A DNA stretch of 64,000 nucleotides from Panicum virgatum. Taxonomy: Eukaryota > Streptophyta > Magnoliopsida > Poales > Poaceae. The position numbers were made by a program, and so were the translations under genes. The stretch spans positions 22,306,913-22,370,912 of the forward strand of contig NC_053147.1 of NCBI RefSeq assembly GCF_016808335.1, in the 5' to 3' direction. This document shows, one piece after another, positions 43,792-56,297 of the stretch. Within the stretch, counting starts at the first letter, position 1. Every line of letters begins with the position of its first letter. The notes beneath the pieces were generated by a model. The model was not told the origin of the DNA, did no database searches, and saw only the letters and a program-made list of their open reading frames with translations.

Positions 43792-44225
43792 CTCGGCGCA
43801 TGGGCGAGCGTGACCCCCCGAGCGTCGTGGCGAGCTGCGACTGCGAGCGCCCTAGGACGACTGTGGGAGAGGAGAAAGGTTCGGGAGGGAGAGCATGCAG
43901 TGAGCAGAAATGGCCCGGGGCGTGGAAACGGTCAGAGCCGGGCGCCAACACGCGTGGCAGGGGTTCCACACGGCTAAATTTTGGCCGGTTCTCCGGGGAC
44001 TTTGCGCTTCCCGTTGCCTAATTTTGATATGTCAGTGCCCGTGCAGGCAACTGACGAATATGAAATCACTTCCAGAGCAAGTACGCATACTAGATTGCAA
44101 ACAGAACTTTGGGTCTATCCATTTTGCACCTAAGCAGTAAGCACTTCAAGTTCACCGTACACTGAAATTTCTGACTTTGATCTGGCTGATCCAACGGTTC
44201 ATCTTCTCCATTTCTTCGCCCTAGT
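43792..44225 (-). promoter_or_regulatory. Upstream region of the CHX gene
   Basis: A GC-rich leader (43800-44000) passes into AT-rich DNA. No TATA box is convincing. Short open frames on the plus strand here have no domains. Confidence 0.35.
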
Positions 44226-44228
44226 TAA

Positions 44229-44512
44229 CAGCAACTTCAAGAGACTCTCTATATTTATCTTAACTGTTAGAAATAGAGATTTTAATGGAAAAATAGCCCA
44301 CAAGAGTTTCTCTAAGTGGTTATTCAAATATAGCCATCATCTATTCTGGATTTCTCGCTAGTCAAAGATAGCGAAAATGGCTCTCTAGAGTATAAACAAG
44401 ATATAGAAAAACTGTTGGAGAGTGAAGATGTACAGAGAGCGATTTTTATGTATATGACTCTTCAAATGATGATTTAGAGAGTGAAATTTAGAAAGACTCT
44501 TGGAGATGTGCC
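44229..44512. mobile_element. MITE with CTTCAAGAG/CTCTTGGAG ends and TAA duplication (PIF/Harbinger-like)
   Basis: The left end is CAGCAACTTCAAGAGACTCT and the right end AAAGACTCTTGGAGATGTGCC. The outer bases have diverged, but AAGAGACTCT pairs with AGACTCTTGG. A TAA triplet lies on both sides (44226-44228, 44513-44515). Internal short inverted repeats around TAGAGAG are present. 284 bp. Confidence 0.6.
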
Positions 44513-44558
44513 TAAGTTGCCACCACTCCGAGTATCTTGCACGCACGAGCGATACTAA

Positions 44559-44705
44559 GGCCAGTCTCATTGGGGTTTTCATGAAGGGTTTCATGATATT
44601 AGATATCATCAATTTTGCTAATATAACAAGGTGAGAGAAGGATGGAGTTTCATGGGATGTGAGGAGAGTTTCATCACGATGAAACCCATCTGGCACAATA
44701 TGGTC
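44559..44705. mobile_element. Tourist-like MITE with mPing-type left end
   Basis: The left end GGCCAGTCTCATTGGGGTTT resembles the GGCCAGTCACAATGG end of the mPing/Tourist group and follows a TAA. ATGAAACCC near the right end is the inverse of GGGTTTCAT on the left. The right terminus is degenerate and lacks a clean GGCC complement. Confidence 0.55.
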
Positions 44706-45306
44706 ATCTGATCCACACCCTCATGCACTGGTGGATCCAAAGTGTGGACTGAGTGGGCTCTAGCACACCCTAAGAATCAGCCCAAAAGAATAAAGCCTTA
44801 TAATTTTTAACATATGATAATGTATTAGTGTGCAAGATTTTTTATTTTAAGGTAAATTTATTAATGAATTATGGATTTGAAAACTTTTACAAGACACTGA
44901 AACGGGAAAGGGGGCAGATTTATCAGAATGACCTATATCTTTGAACGGAGGGAATACTAGCATGTTGTTGAGGTTACTAGCTTACAGCAAAAGGAACAGA
45001 CACCTTCCATATTATTCCTCGCGCTTCTCCCCCTCCGCTCCCAACCTAGCCTCCCATGGACCATGACGGTGAAGCCATATGAATATGAGCGCCCATCTAT
45101 CATCTATGCCATCCTCGAGCATGGCTAGCAAGCATGTCACCGGTGCGTTCCATTTTCCTCCCCGTTATTACCACAGTAGAATCAAATAAATTTTATACCA
45201 AAACTATGGAGCTACTTGTTCCCTTTGTGTCAGAGTTACTATCGTTGGAACAAAACCAAACAACAACTAATGATAGAGAGACCTTCATCGTAGATGCGGG
45301 CAAGGG

Positions 45307-45314
45307 TTACCAAT
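45307..45314. repeat. Left 8-base target-site duplication of the hAT-type element
   Basis: TTACCAAT, identical to 46334-46341 (one further G matches outside). Confidence 0.8.
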
Positions 45315-46333
45315 CAGTGGCGTAGCTAGGATTTTTGTATGGGGTATGCCAAACCAAAATTTTGTATGCAAACTAGTAAAATTTATTTAGCAATTCTGTA
45401 AAATTTCATAAAAATAATCCAATAATTCGGCAAAAACTACTAAATGGCATAGAACTCCTTTCGTCGGTAACTATTGAATTGCCTATCTAACAGTGGAGCG
45501 AAGTGGAACGTTGAGCGGGAAACTCGTGTCGTTTGTGTCAGTTCTTGGCTCACTTGTTGGTTTCCTGGATCTGTTGTGTTCTTGTGTTTTTCCTAAGTCC
45601 GCATAATACGTGAGTGAGTAATCGACCAATGCAATACAACCCTAATTTCTACTGCATACATCTACAACCTACATCAATTGAACTAAATCATTCTAAATCT
45701 TACAACAAAACTAGCTAACAAATTTGGTTGCAGTAAAGAAAAGTTAGGGTTATATATTTAGAGAAAACTTGAGGAGAGAATGAAGGAGAAAATGCTCTCA
45801 CCAGGTCTGGAGGTGGGAGGCGGCCTGGTGCCTGACGAGAGCGAGGAACCGAGGCGGCACGACAAGTTAGGATGTCAAACAAGTCTTACCAAAAGATCAT
45901 TATCGTGGGTCATCCTCTTTCGTCAATTCTTTGACCTAGCAAGTGGGACCTCTGTGAGAAGTACAGTGGGTCTAATCTTGGTAATAAAGAGTTTCAACGC
46001 TTTCAACTTTTGTTATAGTATAATAGGCAATTATGTCCGTATGTTGCTATGGACAAGGTTGGTAAATTGACTGTGCGTTAATTTGTAGGAATCTACGTGA
46101 TCGAGTCTTGAACGGAGGGATGGTCTGACTCGCATACGAGATGGACTAAGACCCACATGTCAATGATATATGACGGACCAAATAAAAAATTTAGGTGAAA
46201 ACTTTACTTATTTTAAAAATAAATATATATATATATATAGAAATAGATATAAATATAGATAGATATATTTGTTTGTTGGGCTAGACTAGGGTATGCCGGG
46301 CCATACCCGTGCATACCACTAGCTACGCATATG
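45315..46333. mobile_element. Non-autonomous hAT-type element, 1.0 kb
   Basis: The left end CAGTGGCGTAGCTAGGATTT is typical of hAT elements. The right end ACCACTAGCTACGCATATG pairs with it over CTAGCTACGC. A perfect 8-base duplication, the hAT length, flanks the element. The interior has no transposase; it contains AT-rich DNA and a small purine-rich segment (45760-45880) with a 96-codon frame lacking any domain. Confidence 0.75.
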
Positions 46334-46341
46334 TTACCAAT
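46334..46341. repeat. Right 8-base target-site duplication of the hAT-type element
   Basis: Exact copy of 45307-45314. Confidence 0.8.
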
Positions 46342-47770
46342 GGCTGAGCCGCGAGTAGTTGAGTAGCTGCTGCTAGATGAAGAAAACCTAGCGGAGGAGC
46401 TCCATGCTCCTAGTTGTGGGCCACAAGGATGACCTAGTGAGGAGGTCCATGCTCGTGGTTGTGGGTTACAATTGTGGTGCATCCAGCCCATAGCCACAAA
46501 GTGGATGAAGTCTTCTTCAATTTATCTTCCCCTACTTCATCTCTCTCCCCCCCCCTTGACTTTCTCCTCCACTAGCTCCCCCTCATTTCAATGGAGGTTG
46601 CACCCAGTGGGGGGGGGGGGGGGCGAAAGCCCCCTCCCCCAAGAGGTTACAATGGAGAAGAGGACGTAATGGGGGGAGGAGCAAGTGACATAGGGCTCCT
46701 CCTGCACGAGATTGCCTCGAGTAGAGTTATTGGTAGGGGGTTCTATATACCTTGTGCGATATGTGCCAAACAGCGGAATCGCATAGCCCAAGTACGTGCG
46801 AAACCTGCCCAAGTGCTAGCAGCAGCAAGGATGGACCGGAGCCCAAGCAATTAAGCACACGCCTAGCAAAAGCAGCAGCAAAATGCGGCCCAGAGCTGAG
46901 CAAACTTTTCTCTCTTTTTTTTCCCCTAAAAATATGACCAAATGTTGTACTACTATAAGCAAATTGTTAAAACTCTGCACTCTAGATGTTGAGTTTTACA
47001 AGAATATAAATAAGAATGTGATCATATCAGATCTATGTTGTGGTGTTAATTCTAACTAACACCGTGGTTCAAACAGATTTGAAAATGGATTAACAATTTA
47101 AGAGAAAAATCATATCTGAACTTTGAAACTCAAATTGATTTGATCCTCCTGCGATAACCAGCAGCCAACACGTGCTCCACCTGCCTCGGATTGATCAAGT
47201 AGCACGTAGCGATAGGAGAAAGGGTGTGAGAATATAAAACACAAATATGGATCGGACCACTTGTTACGAAAATGAGAAACAACATCAAGCTCGAAATAGA
47301 GGGGAGGGACAAGGAAGAAAAAGATTCTTCAATTCCATTAGAATTTATACTCATTCCATCCATGTTATTAGAAATGAATATTGATTCTATTATTTCCTTT
47401 ATTTCCAGACATCGAAACTTTGTTAATAAATATTTGCAGTCCCGCAGAAACTAATAATGGTTTACCATATTAGTATGAAGTTGTCAACTATTTCTCACCA
47501 ACAGACCTAGTAACTAGATCTAGAGTTTGCTGATAAGGATTCAGTGGTAAAAATTGCTCTCGAAGTTAAACTAAGTACAAGGGATTTTTGCTACGTTTGG
47601 TCTTTCTTTCGGCGTTCTTCCTTTCTCGTGGAAGCAAATGTAGTCCAAATCTTACATGGAATTGGAGACAAGGTCCAGCTCCACCAATTACACCTACTTA
47701 TGGAATTTATATTTATGAACCATACCCTAACACGTACTTTGTTCATAAACCAAGCAGAAGAAGGGGGATG
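46342..47770. other. Intergenic region with homopolymer runs; no gene recognised
   Basis: A C run lies near 46546-46555 and a run of 15 G at 46609-46623. The AT-rich part (46920-47770) has no frame above 97 codons and no recognisable protein similarity. Confidence 0.4.
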
Positions 47771-47772
47771 AA

Positions 47773-48700
47773 ATGCAATGCAACAGCGCGCGCGGCACCA
47801 CGCCACACTTGGATCACCCTGCGCGCGCGCTCCATCGTTTTCTAATCCGCTTATCCGGCGGCCGGCGACCGGCGTGGGCTTCAATCCACAGAAGGCTTTC
47901 TTGGATCACTAACCCTCGAGAGACCCCCCTAGCAAAGGTGCCTGACCACCTGGCCTTTATCCTCTCTTTTTTTTCCCTAACCCTCCACATGGCCTGCTCC
48001 GCCTCATGGACATGGAGCCCCTCGGCCCGCGCGTTGTCTCCTTGCAGCGTGGAGTGCCGATGCGGCGTTGCGCCTGGTGTCCCTCGGGGCCACGCATCAC
48101 TTCCATTCTGGTCAGTCTCAGTCATCACCGTTCACTGCTGCTGGCTGCTGCTGCTGCTCATCAAGAGCCGGCCGAGGTCGTTCGGAAGTTGGAGCCCGCC
48201 GCCAGCTTTGATGAGGGGAGCGAGGCCGCCCGGCGAGGAACAGCAGCCGGCCGGGGACCGGGGTGACTCGACGGAGACGCTGCCTACACGTTCGCGAGCG
48301 AGCACGTGTAGCGGGTGGCCGCGCGCCGCGGCTGCGCCACGCGCTACACGGCCACCGCCACCGTCTCCATGCACGCGTTTGCTCGAGCCGGGAGCATCAT
48401 CATCAATTCGACGGCGGGGAGGCCCGGCCAGGGGAGACCGCCAGGGTGAGGCGGCGCAGACGCCCAGGCAGCCGGTCGGGCATGGGCTGTTCGTAGGTGC
48501 GTTCGATTCCGGCAGCGTCACGGGCCGTGGTCCATGGATGGGGGCGCGCTGGAGGGGAGACGGTGGCCGACGTCGCCGCGGGAGGGGGACAAGGTCGGGG
48601 GTCTCGGTGCCGGCATGCCGCCGTGTCTTCAGCTCGGTTGTTGAAAAGGGCCGGGCTCGTGGACCCTGTTCACCTGTAGTACTAGTCTGTAGAGAGAGGT
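47773..48700. other. GC-rich block with long overlapping open frames, probably not a gene
   Basis: A 372-codon frame on the plus strand (47773-48891) and a 197-codon frame on the minus strand (48132-48725) overlap. The plus frame is rich in Arg, Ser, Pro and Cys without domains, and the GC content drops sharply at its 3' part without a change of frame. In a third frame a short protein-like stretch (TATVSMHAFARAGSIIINS, about 48345-48410) occurs between stops, so a decayed gene fragment is possible. No function is assigned. Confidence 0.35.
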
Positions 48701-51700
48701 GTGCGGCAAACAGACACAGAGACACCCAAGATGGCGGTTGCTTAGCTATAGTGCTCCTACTAGTAGTATCTTCCTTTTTTGCGTTTATTTTCCTCCCCTT
48801 TTGTTTTATCTCTGCTCGAACATTGTTACCGGAACATTCACGAACACTGATCGGAGATCACTCTTCTGTTTTCTTGGCAATAAAGTACTAGTCTAGTAGT
48901 TCTCCATTTCTTATGGGCGGCCAAGGGCCAGCTGAAACAATGCTTTGATCTTCAGAACAGTTACGAAGGCTTTCACAGACACCGATCGATCGGACACCAT
49001 TTCCAGGCCAACCCATCGATTGTTTTCTGGTAGGACCAGTACTGAATTACTCACTGTTCGTCAGTACTCTTATCTGTTTGGATTGGAGCAGCAGTGCCCA
49101 CGGATTATATTTCTGCATGGGTCCCCGCCCAACTGAAAGGAGCCCGGGACCCGTGTAGGGCGCGTGGGGTGACTCATCCGGACAGGTGATCTGCTTTTTT
49201 TTGAGGGGTCAACAGAGGGGGAGAGGGCCCCACCTGATTCATTCATTTAATATTTGGCCCTTAATGATAAGATAGTAGCAGATGTTACCTTTGTGGTTTG
49301 GGCTTACACTGCCAAAGAAAATAAAGAGCACCAATGTGCAGTAATATTTCTCTCGCCGCACGGCAGGCGGCAGCTCCACAGTCGAGCTTCGTTCTTGCAC
49401 GCTTGCAGTGTCTGCCGCAGCGACATGCTTTCTTGACGGAAGGTGATCCCGTTCCTTCTCTTCCAGAGATGCCAACAACACAACGGACAGGTGATCTGCT
49501 TAGAAAACTGTGAGCAGCAGTAGCATAAAGATGGAGAGCAGCTTCCACTCGCTCTTATCCTTTCCCAGGTGATGGTCTACAGGTATGGACAATGGCGGGC
49601 AGGGAGGGGGTGCCACTGTGCCCTAACGTTTCTTTCTGATAACAATCTTTCTGATCGTGCGATTGTTCAGTTCAGTCGATCCCTTGAATGGCGTAGGATC
49701 GACGGGCCGCACATGGCCGGTTTCCTTTCCGCGCTTTGTTTATCTGCTAATGATGTCAGAAAGGCGGAGCGCCCACTCCGGAAATTCAGAAGGCAAGCCT
49801 CACCCCTCACCCAGCGCGATCTCGGCGAAAATACTGTGGATCTGAGCGCGCACTGTCCCAAGCTTTCCTGATGGAAAGTTGCTCAACACCTGCAGCATTT
49901 GCCAGTTGCCACATCAGAGAAAAGGAAAAGCGAACCCCGATAACATTTCGATGATGAACTTTCTTGGTTTGTTTCAAAAGAAAAATATTTTTGATGTAAT
50001 GTACCAGGCAAAGCAGCCAGAGATGCGGATACCTGAACTGAACCCAACTACCTCGACGCAACAGGAATACAGGATAACTTCCGTAGGCTGCCGTCACACA
50101 AGTGAACTACACACAGTCTGGGACACTGGAGGAAATTCCTGGGCAGAGTGAGACGTGCAGAAAGATCGCAAGCCGGCAGTTGAGAGTTGAAGCTGGCCCG
50201 GGCTGATTGACAGTTTGTTTGGTGACGGTGTCCCGCACCATGTGCTGCCTGAAGATGGCACGGGCAGCAACCCCTGAGCAGGCAGGTAACGCTGCTGCTG
50301 CTCCAGCGCGCCATCCCGAGCTGCAATCAGGCCCGGTCCGGTCAACCGACGTCGATCGCGTAACAGTTCCGCTTGGACTCTTCCGATCGATCATCCATCT
50401 CCTGCCACTGATGCCATGCGGCTGTGGATATACAGTGGCACTGGCAGGCAGGCAGCCAGATGGATCGGACGAATATAATGGGCAGAATCATTTGCGATCT
50501 CTTCTCTACTCCATCCCGTGGGCAGCAGCGTCCCCTCTCAGTCGAATCGTGGAGGGGCCGGCGAACAGCATGGCGTGACGCGAGGGCTGCTTGATGCATG
50601 GCTCGGCAGAAAGGAACAGGATCGAGCGAGCGAGGATGAAATGTGCTTAGGTTACGTTGATGCAAATATGGAACCAGTCATGCTCCCTCTTATTTCTGCT
50701 GTCGTCGGTAAATTCGAGCTATGGACCTATGATCTTGAACTGACATGGCCAAATGGCCCCAAAGGAGTTATACTGTTGTCGGTAAATTCTTGTGAGGTCA
50801 TTGGTCCAGCAGATCTGCAGATACAAAACTTGAGAGATCCAGGCAATGCAACTGGTCTAGCTAGCTGAAGGGCTTCTGATGCAATTCACTTAGACTATGA
50901 AATTAGAAATCCCAATTCACTGAGGCGAGACAATTTTATTATGGTGAAAATCATTGGGAAAAAACACAAACACAAATAATTGATCAGTGCATGCAGATTG
51001 GTTGGCTTCATGAAATTAAGGGCCAAGAATATAGTGTGGAAACAGAGACTAGCCTTTGGCAAATATCTCAGCTACCTTTTGAGGCCAGGCCAGGTGAGGG
51101 GAACGGAACGCTCTAGAACAGCGGTGGAAGCAATAAGGTCCGTTTGTTAGTTTAATCCTGAGATTTCGACAGGATCTATTGACTGCGAAACATCGTTTTC
51201 CTGTGCCTGTGCGCATTGGAAAATTAAGACACCAGTGGCCTACTAGCAGCTAAAGAGTTCCTGACCAATTCCTCAACTCCATCTGCTGTACTGAATTGAT
51301 TTCAAAACACCTAGCTGATTGACATCTAGCAACCAATGCAAGGTAGGTCTGTTCATTTTTCTGCGTCCAGACCAATGATTAGGAAATCTAATGATTGGTT
51401 ATGAACAGAAATGATTCTCTAAATATTATACTTGGGGTTAATTGCACAAAAAGAGAATTTTATTTTTCTTAGGAAAAAGATCGGATACGGTACATTTAAT
51501 TTATTAATTTTAGAGCAAACAAATTGAAGGATCGCCCCGTATGATTCAGTTAATCGCCGTTCATATAATTGAAGAGAAACCACTGGTATAAAGCAAGAAA
51601 ATTGATAGCATAAAGATGTGTTTAAAAAGTGATATGGACTTAGTTGGACTCACTTGCTTTTTCTTTCAGAAAATTAAGGGGGAAGTTTGTGTGTATATAT

Positions 51701-53156
51701 ATAGAACATGCAGTACACCAACAAGGCAACGACCAGCTACCAGCTCAAGGATCTACGTCGGATGCAACCGAAAAATGCTCGATGCAAGTCATCAACCAGA
51801 TCATCAATCATTAGTTATTCGCTAGACGTTAACATCATCAAGCTTTGTTTACTGGCAATTAGATGATACAGTACATGGCCTGCACTAATGTGATGGCTGT
51901 CCTTTATTTGCGGTCATCTGTGTGTGTGTGTGTGTGTGTGTAGCTTGGCTTCTGGCACCCTGGTTCACTCTGAGCACTGATCTTTCTGGTGGCTGCAGTG
52001 CTCGCAACGTGATCCGGCCGGGAACAGCCATCCACGGCTAAAAAATATCGCCTCCCCGTCGTCGCCATTAGCTTCGTAACCATGCTTAGACGACAAAACT
52101 TTACATTGTTCTTCGTGTGTTCATACAGCATCTGAGGGAGATGAGCTAGAGCTGCTAGTACATTGTGATGATGTAGTACATTTTTCGAACTTGTGGATCT
52201 GGTTTGTTGCTTGCAGACGCATCGGTCAGTTGGGATTACGAATCTGTGTATTTAATGGGAAATTCAATTTGACAGGCTCATGCTCCAGACCATCTCCGTT
52301 TCTCGTTTCCTGGAATTATTATATCTGGATTCCCAGTTCTGCACCGGATGATGTCTACCTTTTTTTCTTTGCAGAAAATTCAATAAAAAGATTTTAAAAA
52401 AACTCATGAACTCTCTATAAAAAAAATGCATGGCATGGATTATCAGAGTATCCTAGGCATGCATTACCTCATCTCTTCCATCACGACAAATCAACACTGA
52501 AACTCCAACGACGATCACTTCATAGCCATTAGATTTTTTCCAAGTAAAATAATCTTAAGCTACCAGCTACTAAAGTACTAATCACATCACTTAGCAGCAA
52601 TTTTAAAACCCATAAGGCTCGCCGTTCTCGCTTATGGTTGGAGATAAAGATCTCGCGCGCTTGTTGCCGCTAATGAATCGTTTTTATCGTAATCCCCAGC
52701 CGACCGCGCCGGGTGCTGACGACCGGGGGCGGCGGGGCCCCGGAGGAGGGTGCCGCCCCTCCTCGCGCGCTCGCCTCATCCTGGCCACCCGAGCCTCCGT
52801 CTTCTGCCACGCGTCGGCTCTGTCCATTTCAAGGAATGATTTTGACCGGCAGCAGCGTAGAACAAAGGCAAGACTGCGTAAAGAAATGTTTTGTCCTAAC
52901 CAAAACCAGAATCGCACGACCGGGCTGATGATAGCGATCGCCGAATGTGAAAAAATATGGGGTTTTTTATGTGGTTGTACATAGGATGTGACGTCGAGCC
53001 GAGATGAGGTGGCTGGAAATGTACAGTGAGGGGCATGAGAAAAATCAAAGGAGGACAGTGTAATGAATCCAGCTCCAGGTCTTGGCAAGTAAAAGGTGAT
53101 TAGCTTATGGAGTTGCAGTTGCAAGGGAGAGGAGTTGGCAACTGTTACCTACACTG
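48701..53156. other. Long intergenic region; no gene recognised
   Basis: No frame here has a recognisable domain. The longest (50518-50868, 116 codons; 52684-53124 minus, 146 codons) overlap other frames and lack splice-linked partners. The region includes a (GT)n microsatellite and several short AT-rich tracts. Confidence 0.4.
51917..51942. repeat. (GT)n microsatellite
   Basis: About 12 uninterrupted GT copies. Confidence 0.85.
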
Positions 53157-53159
53157 TTA

Positions 53160-53433
53160 TAGCATCTTCAAGAGATTAGTTAAAAAAATAGTCAAATTTA
53201 TTGATTTAGTTACTCTCTAAAATAGACTTGACAAGAAAATAACAGAGTAGTCCAACAGACTCTGTGAGGATGGCCAGTCAGGTAGGCTATAAAAAAATAT
53301 AGAACAAATAAGGTGGGATGGAGAGCCACTAAATTTGGAGGGTCATTTACAAAGTCCGTTGGAGACCTTTTTTCTTTAGCAATAGTCAAATTTACATTCA
53401 CAAAATGATTTAGCTAATCTCTTGGAGATGCTC
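53160..53433. mobile_element. MITE with GAGCATCTCCAAGAG-type ends and TTA duplication (PIF/Harbinger-like)
   Basis: The left end is TAGCATCTTCAAGAGATTAG, and the inverse of the right end is GAGCATCTCCAAGAGATTAG: 18 of 20 bases match. TTA lies on both sides (53157-53159, 53434-53436). 274 bp, non-coding. The ends resemble those of the element at 44229-44512. Confidence 0.8.
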
Positions 53434-53436
53434 TTA

Positions 53437-54205
53437 ATTCACTGATTGTATTTTTTTCCTTGGTTGCGAATGATGCTTCAGGTGTGCCAAGATCCAATTT
53501 ATTCAAGGAAATTGGTGAAGGTTTGAATTCCCAAGCATATGGCAAGAATAAGTGAGGCACTGGACAGTGTGCATCAACTTGGTGTTGCTTAAAGTTCTCG
53601 GATAGCATCTCGCAAGTCGGTGCACATTTTGTTGGGGTTTCCACCTCTTGCTATCTTCTATGAAACTAAGGACAGTTTGGTGTGGTTATAATCTTAATAT
53701 ATATCTAATAACAATGTTTTTTTTGTTTCTACTACACTCTTATGACTTATGAGCCCTCCTGCAACCTCACTACCACTATACAATGATATTATAATTATAA
53801 CCTCATTTTGGTGAACTGACTTTGCAGGGGAATAACGATTGCCACATACATTTCGACAAATCGACTCATATATTTGTGACGTTCATCGAAAAAATATATA
53901 TTTTTGACCAAGTGACACATATAGTACATATAAGCATCCTTTTACCCAATATTTAGTGACCCCAAGAGCATGCTAGCCAAGATTCAAGCTAACCGGCCTG
54001 AGCCTACATGTGCCTCCATTGTCCAAAATTACTAGTTTTTTTTGAAAAAAATAGTTAACTTTACATAAAAAGTGGCAGAGCATTATTAGAGGGATATATA
54101 GTTATTAATCTCATCCCCTGCCCCCAACACACGTGAGAGCCATCTGCCACATAACCCTTCCTACCCAACCTAATTATCCAGGGGCATTCCTGTCCAAGCG
54201 CCGTG
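53437..54205 (+). promoter_or_regulatory. Upstream region of the LURP-one-related gene
   Basis: AT-rich DNA without genes or recognised repeats. Confidence 0.35.
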
Positions 54206-54213
54206 TATATATT
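54206..54213 (+). promoter_or_regulatory. Probable TATA box of the LURP-one-related gene
   Basis: TATATATT in GCCGTGTATATATTCTGC lies about 178 bases before the ATG, predicting a leader of about 145-150 bases. Confidence 0.5.
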
Positions 54214-54383
54214 CTGCTCACGCCCACCATTTCTCAAGCCGTGGCACAATCATAAGCTCCCTCCCATCGCTCTCTCCTCCCTCAGCCCCCGGATAGCTTG
54301 GCGACCTAACTGCCTCTTCCTCCTCCCTCCACTACCACCATTCTTGAATCTTGATCCGCCCGTCTCTGCATCCATATCGAAGC

Positions 54384-55022
54384 ATGACGGCGAAGGTGCA
54401 CCCGAACGTGGCCGTGCCGTACCTCGGCCAGCCGGCGGCGGCGGCGGCCGACGAGGAGCCGGTCACGCTGACGGTGTGGCGCAAGTCGCTGCTGTTCAAC
54501 TGCAGGGGGTTCACGGTGTTCGACGCCAGCGGTAACCTCGTGTACCGCGTGGACAGCTACGCCTCCGACTCCCGCGCCGAGGTCGTGCTCATGGACGCCG
54601 CGGGGCGCGCCGTGCTCACCGTCCGCCGCAGGAAGGTGATCGGCCTGGGGGCCGACCAGTGGCTGGTGTACCCTGGCGAGGAGACGCGCCTGCCGCCGCT
54701 CTACGCCGTGAAGCGGGCGGCGCAGTACATGCGCGGCGGCGGCAAGTCCATGGCGCACGTCGCGCCGTGCTCCGGCGCCGCGGGAGGCAAGCAGGCCGGC
54801 GGCGGGTACGAGGTGGAGGGGTCGTACCTGCGCCGGTGCTGCACGGTGTACGACGAGCGGCGGCGGGCGGTGGCGGAGGTGCGGCCCAAGGAGGCGGTGG
54901 GCTCGGACGTGTTCCGCCTGGTGGTGCAGCCCGGGACGGAGGTGTCGCTGGCCCTGGCCGTCGTCCTCGCGCTCGACCAAATGTTCGGCAAGCCGTCCCT
55001 CCTCAGGAGCTGGTCCTCCTAG
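54384..55022 (+). CDS. LURP-one-related protein (DUF567, Tubby-C-like fold)
   Basis: A single exon of 212 aa. The frame is open further upstream, but the first ATG is at 54384 (MTAKVHPNVAVPYLGQ). The DUF567/LOR domain spans nearly the whole protein: TLTVWRKSLLFNCRGFTVFD (about 29-48), GNLVYRVDSYASDSRAEVVL, DAAGRAVLTVRRRK, then YEVEGSYLRRCCTVYDERRR, and a hydrophobic C-terminal strand-helix (SLALAVVLALDQMFG) as in Tubby-C-like proteins. It carries a low-complexity Gly/Ala insert around 117-138. Arabidopsis LURP1 belongs to this family and is needed for basal resistance to an oomycete; several grass members respond to pathogen or stress. The biochemical function is unknown, and membrane phospholipid binding is suggested only by the fold. 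Confidence 0.9.
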   Translation: MTAKVHPNVAVPYLGQPAAAAADEEPVTLTVWRKSLLFNCRGFTVFDASGNLVYRVDSYASDSRAEVVLMDAAGRAVLTVRRRKVIGLGADQWLVYPGEETRLPPLYAVKRAAQYMRGGGKSMAHVAPCSGAAGGKQAGGGYEVEGSYLRRCCTVYDERRRAVAEVRPKEAVGSDVFRLVVQPGTEVSLALAVVLALDQMFGKPSLLRSWSS

Positions 55023-56297
55023 GCCTAGGCTGTACTAGGCTGTAGGCACCGTGCCATCCCATTTGGCGCAGGCGCTTCGTTTCCCTTTTTGCCCCCAATT
55101 GTTTGGCCCGGGAGCAAAGGAACTGCTGCTCATGGCTGCCTTTTTTTTCCGTTCCTCTTTGATATGAAAGCCGATTAACTGGGGTCACACGATGTGAATG
55201 TGGATTGAATTCTCATGGTGTGTGTGCGGTTTTGGTTCTTTTTTTTTACCCTGCAGTAAACCATGCACCTTGTAAAGAGGGAACAAAGTGTAAATATTTC
55301 AAGAAAAACAAAAAAAAAGGTAGATTAGGCCAATTTCCTGTCTCTATTTCTAGGACCCTTTTTCTATCCCCCCCCCCCAAAAAAAAGTTTTCAGTATAAT
55401 TTCTCATGCAAAGTCCCAATCGCATTCGAAAAAACACTTATTTTCAGGAAAACAAAACATTGCCATGCCCCAAAAAAATCGCTTGGCCATCGTTCCTCCT
55501 CTGCCGGTTCAAATTGAGTCCACTCAAAAAGGAGGGGGGACATGCTTAAGCAACACATTTGCTTGTCACCCACTTCATGAGCCCCCCACATACATAGCTA
55601 CCATGATGAAGTGGCGAGAGAGACTGCACAGTGGATCAGCGCCAAGCGTCGAACCCACCCCGGGGTCGAAATCCTAACCGCCTGGCCGGCACGCGAGACA
55701 AACGGTTGGTGAGGTGTGTGCTCCTTTTCTAGGCCGCCACTCCTGGTCGGTCCAGCACGCACTCACCCTCCTCTAGTCGTCTCCCCCAGCCCCAGCGAGG
55801 TAGTGATGCGTGTTGAATTCCGGCGCCGAAAGTTGCGCGACCACCGCCGGAGCTCGCCGACTCGTCGGGCTGGTTGCGTAGTCGTCAACACTAGCACAGT
55901 AGCACCGTGCCGTGTGGGGCGGCCGGGGAGGGCGGTGGTGGTGGAGCACATAGACCGCGCCGGGCGCTGCGTAGCTGAGTGATCACCGGATTCAGAGTTT
56001 CAGAGCTCGTCTGGAGGGCATGAGCTTTAGCAAACACCCAGCCATCGGTCTGATTCCGGCGTTTCAATTCGCAAACAAGCTTCAGCTCTGATCAACCAAA
56101 GTCTATCAATCCCAAATTATCATCACCAAAGAGTTGCACTCGTGCTTGCGTATGCAGTATGGACTCTGGTAAACAAATAACAGGACATCACAAAGGAAGC
56201 ACCCCACAGAAATTTGTTCTTTAGCTTATTTATTCCTTTACAAAACTGAGACCCATTTTTTCCTTGGTAACTAGCATAGTTAGTCCTTTTCAAGTAT
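55023..56297 (+). other. 3' flank of the LURP-one-related gene and intergenic DNA; no gene recognised
   Basis: It includes an A-rich tract near 55296-55320, a C run followed by an A run (55368-55386), and a GC-rich patch (55620-55980) with shadow frames. No repeat boundaries were found. Confidence 0.4.

Noticed and set aside
42565..43977. 470-codon plus-strand frame over CHX exons 1 and 2
   Set aside because: It is rich in Asp, Glu, His and Arg, ignores the introns and is opposite a clear transporter frame.
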